NCBI GenBank assembly: GCA_910586445.1
Contig: CAJUHV010000088.1
Span: forward strand, 1 to 13,642
From: an uncultured Eubacterium sp.
GTDB lineage: Bacteria; Bacillota; Clostridia; Lachnospirales; Lachnospiraceae
Direction: 5' to 3'
Length of the DNA: 13,642 bases
Shown here: positions 7,396 through 13,642 of the stretch, piece by piece
Position numbering within the stretch: the stretch's first letter is position 1
Layout of the letters: each line of letters opens with the position of its first letter
Notes under the pieces: model-generated
Told to the model about the DNA's origin: nothing
Databases searched by the model: none
What the model saw: only the letters and a program-made list of their open reading frames with translations
Program-made: the position numbers and the translations under genes

Positions 7396-8364
7396 ATGGA
7401 TGCAGGGATGATTAGGCGGGTAAAAGATATTTACGATAATAATGGAAATATAATGGAATATTTCAGGAATATGGAAAAAAGGGATTATAATACAACAGAG
7501 GACATTTTGATTTCTTATGACTTTCAGGCGGGAACTTATAGTGAAGACTATTGGAACAAAAAAAATTATTATGAAAAAACACGTGAAGAGCTGAGCCAGA
7601 TTATCAATCATTACATCCAAAAGTTAGAGTTTTCATCAGATCAGGAGAAAAATGACGAGCCGGATACTATTCATACAGGATATAAGATTTTAGAAGCGGG
7701 AATTGGTGAAGGCACAACATTCGGATTAATCATGAAAAGATTAAAACTACAGCCGGAATATAGTTATGGGTTTGATATCTCATGGTCGAGAATTAAGGAA
7801 TGCCATAGATTTTTAAGAGAGATAGAAGAAGCAGAATATAAGAAATGCCTGTTTGTAGGAGATATGATGTCTATACCGTTAAAGGATTGTTCTATAGATA
7901 TTGTATATACTGCACATGCGCTTGAACCGAATAGCGGCAGAGAACGTGAGTTATTAAAAGAACTGTACAGAGTGGCTGGTCAATATGTGATCCTGTTTGA
8001 ACCGTCATATGAGCTGGCAGATGCAGAACAGAAGAAGCATATGGAGCATCATGGCTACATTCGAGGTTTGCTGGCAGAAGCGGAAAGTCTGGGATATCAG
8101 GTTGTTGAGCATAGAATCCTAGATTTTGCACGCCATGAGATCAATCCGTCTTCAGTAATGGTAATTTATAAGGGAGCGGAAACTGTCAGATATGATGATG
8201 TGTTATGTGATCCGGTTTCAAAAGGAGAATTAGTGCATGGTAAATCATCATATTTTTCAAAAGATTGCCTTGTTGCGTATCCTATTATAGAAGACATTCC
8301 ATGTCTGAATATAACAAATGCAGTATTGGCGACAAAATATCTGGATCATATAAATAATTCATAA
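7396..8364 (+). CDS. Class I SAM-dependent methyltransferase with Trm112-like C-terminal domain
   Basis: This 322-residue protein contains a type-11 methyltransferase domain. Motif I is LEAGIGEG (99-106). It is followed by GFDIS, the acidic end of strand 2, and by DMMSIPLKDCSIDIVYTAHALE, the segment that precedes strand 4 and runs into it. After the domain, residues ~268-312 (CDPVSKGEL, FSKDCLVAYPIIEDIPCL) look like a Trm112p-like domain, which in other proteins serves as a methyltransferase partner or zinc-ribbon module. The likely role is O- or N-methylation of a sugar in the glycan. The start at 7396 is set by AAAAGGAG (7381-7388), 7 bases upstream; the in-frame upstream codon at 7360 lacks a site. 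The gene is A+T-rich like its upstream neighbour. Confidence 0.8.
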   Translation: MDAGMIRRVKDIYDNNGNIMEYFRNMEKRDYNTTEDILISYDFQAGTYSEDYWNKKNYYEKTREELSQIINHYIQKLEFSSDQEKNDEPDTIHTGYKILEAGIGEGTTFGLIMKRLKLQPEYSYGFDISWSRIKECHRFLREIEEAEYKKCLFVGDMMSIPLKDCSIDIVYTAHALEPNSGRERELLKELYRVAGQYVILFEPSYELADAEQKKHMEHHGYIRGLLAEAESLGYQVVEHRILDFARHEINPSSVMVIYKGAETVRYDDVLCDPVSKGELVHGKSSYFSKDCLVAYPIIEDIPCLNITNAVLATKYLDHINNS

Positions 8365-8441
8365 ATTAACTATAAGCTGTATTTGATGTAAGAACAGATG
8401 GTGCCAAAAAGAATAAAATAATGTTTTTGCGGAGGAGATCT

Positions 8442-9644
8442 ATGGAACGATTGGCAGTGGAGGGCGGACAGCCTGTAAGAGATGATGAAATTTGGTACGG
8501 CAGGCAGTGGATTGACGAAAAAGATATATCGGCAGTCGGTGATGTTTTGCGGTCTCCATTAATCACGAGCGGGCCGAATGTGGAACAGTTGGAAAAGCGG
8601 TTGGCGGAGTATACAGGTGCCAGATATGCAGTAGCGGTATCCAGCGGAACAGCCGCACTGCACTGCGCATGTCTTGCAGCAGGAATCAAAGATAAAGATG
8701 AGGTGATTACTACACCGCTGACTTTTGCAGCCAGTGCCAACTGCATACGATACTGCGGGGGTGTGCCTGTATTTGCAGACGTAGATCCAGATACATATAA
8801 TATCGATCCGCAGAGTATTAAAAAACATATTACGGAAAAGACGAAGGCAGTCATAGCAGTTGACTTTACAGGGCAGCCGGTGCAGCTTGAGGAGATACGG
8901 AATCTGTGCAGGGAGCATGAGCTGGTTTTGATTGAAGACGCGGCACATTCGATCGGAAGCAGGTATAAGGATCAGATGATCGGTTCACTTGCAGATATGA
9001 CAATATTTTCTTTTCATCCAGTTAAAACAATAACCGGCGGGGAAGGAGGGGCTATATTGACAGATGATAAGAAACTATATCACAGACTGTCAGTATACCA
9101 TAACCATGGCATGGTGCATTGTATGAAGGATATGGAAGAAGCCCATGAAGAACCCTGGTATTATGAACAGGCCTTCTTGGGCTATAATTACAGGCTTACT
9201 GATTTTCAAAGCGCGCTGATCAACAGCCAGCTGGACAAAATTGGTGCATTTATTGCCCGCAGAAAAGCGATTGCAGAAAAATATGATCAGGCATTTGCAC
9301 ATATGCCGGAGATTATACTTCAGAAAGAGATTCCGCAGGCGGATACCTGCAGGCATCTTTATATCATACGGCTGAACCAGGACAGGCTGTCCTGTTCAAG
9401 GCTGGAATTTTTCAGAGCGATGGCAGCAGAAAATGTCGTGCCGCAGGTGCATTATATTCCAGTATACTGGTTTCCTTATTATCAGAAGATGGGGTATAAA
9501 AAGGGACTGTGTCCTATTGCAGAAAGTATTTATGAAGGGATCATGAGCATTCCGCTGTTTCCTAAAATGACAGATGAGGATGTGGATACGGTGATTTATG
9601 CAGTAAAGAAAATTGTAAACCGGTATAGGAAACATATGGATTGA
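8442..9644 (+). CDS. pseC: DegT/DnrJ/EryC1 aminotransferase, PseC-like (UDP-4-amino-4,6-dideoxy-sugar transaminase)
   Basis: This 400-residue PLP enzyme is of normal family length. Recognisable elements are SPLITSGP near the N-terminus, SSGTAALH (phosphate-binding loop), EDAAHSIGS (Asp that contacts the pyridine nitrogen) and FSFHPVKTITGGEGG, with Lys195 as the Schiff-base lysine. NYRLTDFQSALINSQLDK is characteristic of PseC-like members. PseC transfers an amino group from glutamate to C4 of a UDP-4-keto-6-deoxy sugar in pseudaminic acid synthesis; a LegC-like substrate is possible. Start at 8442: GGAGG (8431-8435) is 6 bases upstream, while the ATG at 8421 has none. The PseB dehydratase that would supply the substrate is not in the window. 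Confidence 0.85.
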   Translation: MERLAVEGGQPVRDDEIWYGRQWIDEKDISAVGDVLRSPLITSGPNVEQLEKRLAEYTGARYAVAVSSGTAALHCACLAAGIKDKDEVITTPLTFAASANCIRYCGGVPVFADVDPDTYNIDPQSIKKHITEKTKAVIAVDFTGQPVQLEEIRNLCREHELVLIEDAAHSIGSRYKDQMIGSLADMTIFSFHPVKTITGGEGGAILTDDKKLYHRLSVYHNHGMVHCMKDMEEAHEEPWYYEQAFLGYNYRLTDFQSALINSQLDKIGAFIARRKAIAEKYDQAFAHMPEIILQKEIPQADTCRHLYIIRLNQDRLSCSRLEFFRAMAAENVVPQVHYIPVYWFPYYQKMGYKKGLCPIAESIYEGIMSIPLFPKMTDEDVDTVIYAVKKIVNRYRKHMD

Positions 9645-9679
9645 AAACTATATAGTAAGTTTTGTTTGGAGGGATATTT

Positions 9680-10603
9680 ATGGCGGAGCTTTGTCTTGGA
9701 ACCGTCCAATTTGGCATGAAATATGGAATTAACAATATACTGGGCCAGCCTGCAGAGGATGATGTGTTTGATATGTTGGATGCTGCAATAGAGGATGGAA
9801 TCCATGTGATCGATACAGCAAGTGCATATGGGACGGCTGAGATGGTGCTCGGTAAATATTTGAAATCAAATAAAAGAAAAGATTGCCTGCAGATCATCTC
9901 GAAACTCAGGCCAAATGTGATCAGTGATGGAGAAAAAGACGTTTCCGGCAGAATCAGGAGAGAATGCGAAGATACACTGCACAGGCTGAATATCAGCTGT
10001 CTGGACGGCTACCTGCTGCATACACCGGGCTATATTTACAATTCCGAAATATTGGACGGCATGAGGAAACTGAAAGAGCAGAATCTGATCAGGCATGCTG
10101 GAATCTCCATTTATGATCTAAAGGAGGGTTATGCGGCATTAAGTGCAGGCGGGATGGATTATATCCAGCTGCCGTACAGCATTCTAGACCAGAGGGGTGT
10201 ACAGAAAGGATTTATCCAGAAGGCAAAGCAGTCCGGGATGACCGTATTTACACGCAGCGCCTTTCTGCAGGGCCTGTTTATGATGGACAGGGAGAAAATA
10301 CCTGCGGGCCTGCGGCATGTGATTCCTTATTTAGAGAAATTTGACCGGATACTGGAAAGGCATGGGGCAGGAAAGGCAGAAGCACTGATTCATTTTGCAG
10401 CCAGCGAGGCGGATATAGATTATGTAGTGTTCGGGGTAGACACAAAAGAGCAGCTTCAGCAGGACATAGATGCATATCATAACAAAAAGATTACGAGCGA
10501 GTGCATTGCAGAAATAAAAGATACCTTTGTAAGTATTGAAAAAAGCATCATATTTCCGAGCTTATGGGCACAGCAGAAAGCGGGGGCGGATACATGCAGA
10601 TAA
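9680..10603 (+). CDS. Aldo/keto reductase
   Basis: This 307-residue TIM-barrel oxidoreductase begins with LCLGTVQFGMKYGI, the usual first strand of the family. The full catalytic tetrad is visible: Asp45 and Tyr50 (VIDTASAYG), Lys75 (ISKLRP) and His114 (LLHTPG), so an active NAD(P)H-dependent reductase is expected. Its place between pseC and an SpsF-type gene suggests it reduces a keto group of a deoxy-amino sugar intermediate (inference). ATG 9680 is preferred, with GGAGGG (9668-9673) 6 bases upstream. Its 3' end overlaps the next gene by 10 bases, pointing to one transcript. This reductase is not one of the six standard pseudaminic acid steps. Confidence 0.88.
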   Translation: MAELCLGTVQFGMKYGINNILGQPAEDDVFDMLDAAIEDGIHVIDTASAYGTAEMVLGKYLKSNKRKDCLQIISKLRPNVISDGEKDVSGRIRRECEDTLHRLNISCLDGYLLHTPGYIYNSEILDGMRKLKEQNLIRHAGISIYDLKEGYAALSAGGMDYIQLPYSILDQRGVQKGFIQKAKQSGMTVFTRSAFLQGLFMMDREKIPAGLRHVIPYLEKFDRILERHGAGKAEALIHFAASEADIDYVVFGVDTKEQLQQDIDAYHNKKITSECIAEIKDTFVSIEKSIIFPSLWAQQKAGADTCR

Positions 10604-11361
10604 AATATCTGGCAATGATACAGGCGCGGTGCGGGTCGAAAAGGCTGCCGAATAAAGTGTTAAAAGACTTATGCGGAAAACCTGCTCTCCAGAGGATGAT
10701 CGAGAGGGTAAAAAGAAGCAGGTGCGTGGATGAGATTATGGTCATAACTTCAATCAGCCGGGAAAACCTGCCGATACTGGGGCTGTGCTCCGGCATGGGA
10801 GTCCGCGTCGGCACAGGTGCCGAAGATGATGTCCTTGACCGGTTTTACCAGAATGCCAGGCTGCTTGAGCCGGAATATGTGATCCGGCTGACAGGAGACT
10901 GTCCGTGCATTGATCCAGGGCTGATCGATCTGGCAGTCTCACAGATGGCCGCAGATGCTGATTACTGCGGAATGCTCAGCGAGACTTTTGCAGATGGGCT
11001 GGATATTGAGATTATACGGTACCAGGCGCTGGAGAGGGCCTGGAGGGAGGCAGAATTTTCTTATGAGCGTGAGCATGTGACACAGTACATTATCCATCAT
11101 CCTGAGATCTTTAAAATAACAGATTTTGTGTCGCCGACTGGATATTCCGGCAGCTGTCGCCTGACGGTAGATGAAGAAGAAGATTTTGAAGTGGTGGGCA
11201 GGATTTATGAGCATTTTCTGAACGAAGTCCAAAAAGAAGACTTTAATTATCAGGATATACTGGCTTATCTTGAAAGAAACCCTGAGATAGCAGCGCTTAA
11301 TAAAATGTATCACCGGAATGAGGGACTGGAAAGGTCTATCAGGGAAAGTGCTGTTAAGTAA
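10594..11361 (+). CDS. spsF: SpsF-type cytidylyltransferase (CMP-nonulosonate synthetase-like)
   Basis: This 255-residue protein belongs to the CTP-transferase 3 family. The nucleotide-binding motif QARCGSKRLPNKVL spans 10-23, and RLTGDCPCIDP (98-108) carries the metal-binding Asp102. SpsF-like proteins occur in spore-coat and flagellin glycan loci and are assigned to CMP activation of a nonulosonic acid; the exact sugar is not deducible. The start at 10594 is set by a G-rich site (10582-10586), with the alternative ATG 30 bases upstream less likely. The gene overlaps the reductase by 10 bases. A gap of 43 bases separates it from the acetyltransferase. Confidence 0.82.
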   Translation: MQIKYLAMIQARCGSKRLPNKVLKDLCGKPALQRMIERVKRSRCVDEIMVITSISRENLPILGLCSGMGVRVGTGAEDDVLDRFYQNARLLEPEYVIRLTGDCPCIDPGLIDLAVSQMAADADYCGMLSETFADGLDIEIIRYQALERAWREAEFSYEREHVTQYIIHHPEIFKITDFVSPTGYSGSCRLTVDEEEDFEVVGRIYEHFLNEVQKEDFNYQDILAYLERNPEIAALNKMYHRNEGLERSIRESAVK

Positions 11362-11388
11362 GATCTGATGACAGCAGAAGACATGAAA

Positions 11389-11397
11389 GGGGGGGGG
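11389..11397 (+). promoter_or_regulatory. 9-G homopolymer forming the ribosome binding site of the GNAT gene
   Basis: Nine consecutive G (then C, GGG) lie 7 bases before ATG 11405 and must serve as the Shine-Dalgarno sequence. An ATG at 11383 sits just before the tract. It is out of frame with the GNAT gene at 9 G but would be in frame at 8 G. Slippage could therefore change initiation. Confidence 0.6.
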
Positions 11398-11404
11398 CGG
11401 GAAT

Positions 11405-11980
11405 ATGACCACCGAAAAAATTATACATGGGAGAGGGCAGGAGGGAATACTGCTCAGGCAGGCGGAAGTAAATGACTGTACCGCTGCCTATGTGGGCTGG
11501 CTGAATGATCCTGAGGTTAACCGCTTTCTGGAGACAAGATGGAACAGGCAGGATCTTGAAGGCATCCGGGAATTTGTCCGTGCGCAGCGTGAAAACAGCC
11601 ACAGCATTCTATTTGCTATTATTAAGACGGAAGGGGACAGGCATATCGGAAATATAAAGATCGGCCCGGCTGACTGGAATAACAGGCATGCGGACATCAG
11701 CTATTTTATTGGAGAAAAAGACTGTTGGAACAAGGGGATTGCGACAGAAGCGATCAGGCTTGCCTGCACGTATGGATTTGAGGAACTCGGCCTCAGGAGG
11801 ATTGAGGCAGGGGCTTACGCAGGGGCAGTCGGCAGCTGGAAGGCGCTTGAAAGGAATGGTTTTATCCGTGAGGGTGTATTTCGAGATCAAGCGGATCTGT
11901 GTGGCATATATATGGATATATATAGATATGGGCTTTTAAAACAGGATTTTGAGAGAAACAATGGGAATTCATTTGATTAG
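11405..11980 (+). CDS. GNAT acetyltransferase, RimJ/RimL type (possible sugar N-acetyltransferase)
   Basis: This 191-residue protein is a single GNAT domain. The acetyl-CoA pyrophosphate loop is WNKGIATEAI (108-117), preceded by the beta strands HIGNIKIGP and ADISYFIG. The late helix AVGSWKALERNGF (141-153) is typical of RimJ/RimL-like members. In nonulosonic acid loci the equivalent enzyme (PseH/LegH) acetylates the 4-amino group made by the aminotransferase; that role is inferred from context, since RimJ/RimL-like sequences are broad. Start at ATG 11405 with the G-tract site. A 55-base spacer follows before the next gene. Confidence 0.8.
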   Translation: MTTEKIIHGRGQEGILLRQAEVNDCTAAYVGWLNDPEVNRFLETRWNRQDLEGIREFVRAQRENSHSILFAIIKTEGDRHIGNIKIGPADWNNRHADISYFIGEKDCWNKGIATEAIRLACTYGFEELGLRRIEAGAYAGAVGSWKALERNGFIREGVFRDQADLCGIYMDIYRYGLLKQDFERNNGNSFD

Positions 11981-12035
11981 GATGATTTTATTGATAATAG
12001 CAGTTAAATAAAACAACAAGGAAAGAAGGTCTCTT

Positions 12036-13370
12036 GTGTCAGATAACAATAAAATAGGACGAGGCCAGAAACTGTATCTTGAAGCAAAAGAGGTTATTCC
12101 AGGAGGCACGCAGCTGCTGAGCAAGCGGCCGGAGATGTTTCTTCCTGATCTCTGGCCTGCGTATTACAGCAGGGCAAAAGGATGCAGGATCTGGGATCTG
12201 GATGGAAAAGAATATATTGACGCCAGCTATATGGGCATCGGGGCAAATGTGCTCGGCTATGCGGATGATGAAGTGGATGCAGCCGCAAAAGAGGCGGTCG
12301 AAAACGGCGGAATGTGTACGCTGAATGCACCGGAAGAGGTATATCTGGCAAAAGAGCTGGTCAGGCTGCACCCTTGGGCGCAGAGCGTCCGCTATGCTAA
12401 GGCAGGCGGGGAGGCAATGGCACTGGCAGTAAGAATAGCGAGGGCATACACAAAAAAGGATATTGTGCTGTTCTGTGGATATCATGGGTGGCATGACTGG
12501 TATTTATCCGCAAACCTGTCAGATAAAGACGCTTTAAATGACCAGCATATTGCCGGGCTAGAGCCGCTGGGCGTACCGTCAGGGCTTGCGGGTACAAACC
12601 GGCCGTTTCACTATAATAATATAGACGAATTTTATGATTTAATGCGCAGATATGAGGGCAGCACAGCTGCCGTGGTTATGGAGCCTGTCCGAAATGATTA
12701 TCCAGAGAATGATTTTTTGAATAAAATAAGGGAAATGACTGAAAAAGCAGGCATAGTTTTGGTATTTGATGAAATTACGGCAGGATTCCGTATTTGTGCA
12801 GGAGGAAGTCATAAGCAGCTGGGCGTTGAGCCGGATCTTGCTGTTTTCGGAAAGGGAATGGCGAATGGGTACCCTCTTTCAGCAGTCATAGGACGCCGGG
12901 AGGTTATGGAGGCAGCGCAGGGGACATTTATCAGCAGCACATTTTATACAGAACGTGTGGCCTTGGCAGCTGCATTAAAAAACATAGAATTATACCAAAA
13001 ATACCGTGTCTGGGAAAAACAGATGGAATATGGAGAAATGGTTCAAAAGGGATGGAAACAAAAAGCTGCTGAGAACGGGATCAAAATAGAAACAGGCGGT
13101 ATTTTTCCGCTCAGCCATTTTAATATTATCGGCAGGGAAGGGGCACTGGTATATAAGACATTTTTTATTCAGGAAATGCTGAGGCATGGATATATTGCTT
13201 CGAACGCATTTTATACGTCATATGCGCATTCTGCGCAGATTATCAAAAGTTATTTAGACTGCGCGGGCCTTGTATTTTCTGAGATTGCGGACATAGATAA
13301 AAAAGGAAAAAATGTTGAGTCATATTTAGAAGGCCCGGTATGCCATTCGGGTTTTGGCAGGCTGAATTAG
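12036..13370 (+). CDS. Class III aminotransferase, glutamate-1-semialdehyde aminomutase-like
   Basis: This 444-residue PLP enzyme is of the HemL/ornithine-aminotransferase fold. Near the N-terminus VIPGGTQLLSKRP resembles the aminomutase substrate region. FDEITAGFR carries the PLP-binding Asp, and VFGKGMANGYP gives Lys273 as the Schiff-base lysine. Enzymes of this type also occur in sugar clusters next to SpsF and NeuB genes, where they are thought to aminate an intermediate rather than make haem precursors; the substrate is unknown. The start is GTG at 12036, with AAGGAAAGAAGG (12018-12029) 6 bases upstream. The next gene starts 17 bases after its stop. It is an extra amination step beyond the standard pseudaminic pathway. 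Confidence 0.82.
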   Translation: MSDNNKIGRGQKLYLEAKEVIPGGTQLLSKRPEMFLPDLWPAYYSRAKGCRIWDLDGKEYIDASYMGIGANVLGYADDEVDAAAKEAVENGGMCTLNAPEEVYLAKELVRLHPWAQSVRYAKAGGEAMALAVRIARAYTKKDIVLFCGYHGWHDWYLSANLSDKDALNDQHIAGLEPLGVPSGLAGTNRPFHYNNIDEFYDLMRRYEGSTAAVVMEPVRNDYPENDFLNKIREMTEKAGIVLVFDEITAGFRICAGGSHKQLGVEPDLAVFGKGMANGYPLSAVIGRREVMEAAQGTFISSTFYTERVALAAALKNIELYQKYRVWEKQMEYGEMVQKGWKQKAAENGIKIETGGIFPLSHFNIIGREGALVYKTFFIQEMLRHGYIASNAFYTSYAHSAQIIKSYLDCAGLVFSEIADIDKKGKNVESYLEGPVCHSGFGRLN

Positions 13371-13387
13371 CTGCAGAGGGTGGATTT

Positions 13388-13621
13388 ATGGATTTATATA
13401 AAAAAATTGCACAAAAAGTATATATTATTGCTGAAATGTCGGCAAATCATGCGGGGAGTTTAAGCCGGGCAAAAGAAATTATCCACGCAGCAAAAGAATC
13501 AGGTGCAGACTGCATTAAAATTCAGACATACACGCCGGACACGATGACCATTGACTGCGGGGCAGAATGGTTTCGTATTATAGACGGCATAGGCGATTGC
13601 GAAACAAGTTCGCAATATTAA
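13388..13621 (+). CDS. NeuB/PseI-type nonulosonate synthase, interrupted 5' fragment
   Basis: The first ~64 residues are a clear N-terminus of the NeuB/PseI family, which condenses phosphoenolpyruvate with a 6-carbon amino sugar. VYIIAEMSANHAGS (11-24) includes Glu15 and Asn20-His21, and CIKIQTYTPDT (42-52) includes Lys44 and Gln46. Family members run to about 340 residues, with a GGLWDG-like stretch expected after WFRI (61-64). Here the sequence instead becomes unrelated and stops at 13619-13621 after 77 residues. The change falls around 13580-13592, next to a perfect hairpin at 13596-13616. Insertion of a mobile element or intron, a rearrangement, or an assembly artefact at the end are all possible. 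The site GAGGGTGG (13376-13383) precedes ATG 13388. Confidence 0.75.
   Translation: MDLYKKIAQKVYIIAEMSANHAGSLSRAKEIIHAAKESGADCIKIQTYTPDTMTIDCGAEWFRIIDGIGDCETSSQY
13596..13616. repeat. Perfect 8-bp inverted repeat at the synthase breakpoint
   Basis: ATTGCGAA (13596-13603), loop ACAAG, TTCGCAAT (13609-13616). A weaker TTCC/GGAA stem follows around 13624-13636. It lies just after homology to NeuB/PseI ends, so it may belong to the end of an inserted element; a subterminal hairpin of an IS200/IS605-like left end is one possibility. Only ~26 bases follow, so it cannot be identified. Confidence 0.5.
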
Positions 13622-13642
13622 TTCCAACAGGGAAAAATTCGG

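Noticed and set aside
8365..8441. Internal promoter before the aminotransferase gene
   Set aside because: TTGATG and TAAAAT boxes exist, but their spacing is about 25 bases, too long for a sigma-70-type promoter.
13580..13642. Group II intron 5' end interrupting the synthase
   Set aside because: No GUGCG-type 5' boundary is seen at the breakpoint and too little sequence remains to test it; left open as one of several insertion types.

Overview
The window looks like part of a surface-glycan or flagellin-glycosylation island from a Gram-positive, moderate-GC Firmicute, most likely a Clostridia/Lachnospiraceae-type genome. This rests on the strong AGGAGG-type ribosome binding sites, the gene families present and the compact co-directional layout; the species cannot be named from the sequence. 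Every credible gene is on the + strand.

Layout. Positions 1-600 hold no gene. They contain the right end of one MITE-like element (1-52), three related hairpins embedded in a ~156-bp tandem repeat (67-398), and a complete 166-bp copy of the MITE-like element with long terminal inverted repeats (397-562). Next comes a TnpB/Cas12f-type protein (628-1989). It keeps its four zinc-ribbon cysteines, but all three RuvC catalytic acidic positions appear to be replaced (Ala256, Pro340, Lys419). It is followed by a ~370-bp non-coding stretch (1990-2357) with many hairpins, in the position where TnpB guide RNAs normally lie. This pair is the most interesting part of the window: it resembles a domesticated, nuclease-dead, RNA-guided DNA-binding protein sitting at the head of a glycosylation cluster.

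From 2364 to 8364 are five glycan assembly and modification genes: a LicC-like nucleotidyltransferase, a GT32-type glycosyltransferase with an extra N-terminal domain, a CDP-glycerol glycerophosphotransferase-like protein, a capsule-type glycosyltransferase, and a SAM methyltransferase with a Trm112-like tail.

From 8442 onward is a nonulosonic-acid (pseudaminic/legionaminic-like sugar) block: a PseC-type DegT aminotransferase, an aldo/keto reductase, an SpsF-type cytidylyltransferase, a GNAT acetyltransferase with a 9-G tract at its ribosome binding site, a class III (glutamate-1-semialdehyde aminomutase-like) aminotransferase, and the 5' part of a NeuB/PseI-type synthase. The synthase stops abruptly after ~65 native residues in sequence that no longer looks like the family. 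PseB (dehydratase) and PseG (hydrolase) are not seen here.

Working model (inference): the later genes make a CMP-activated nonulosonic acid variant. The earlier genes add sugars, phosphodiester-linked groups and methyl groups to a surface glycan, and the dead TnpB-like protein may regulate expression of this or a nearby locus.
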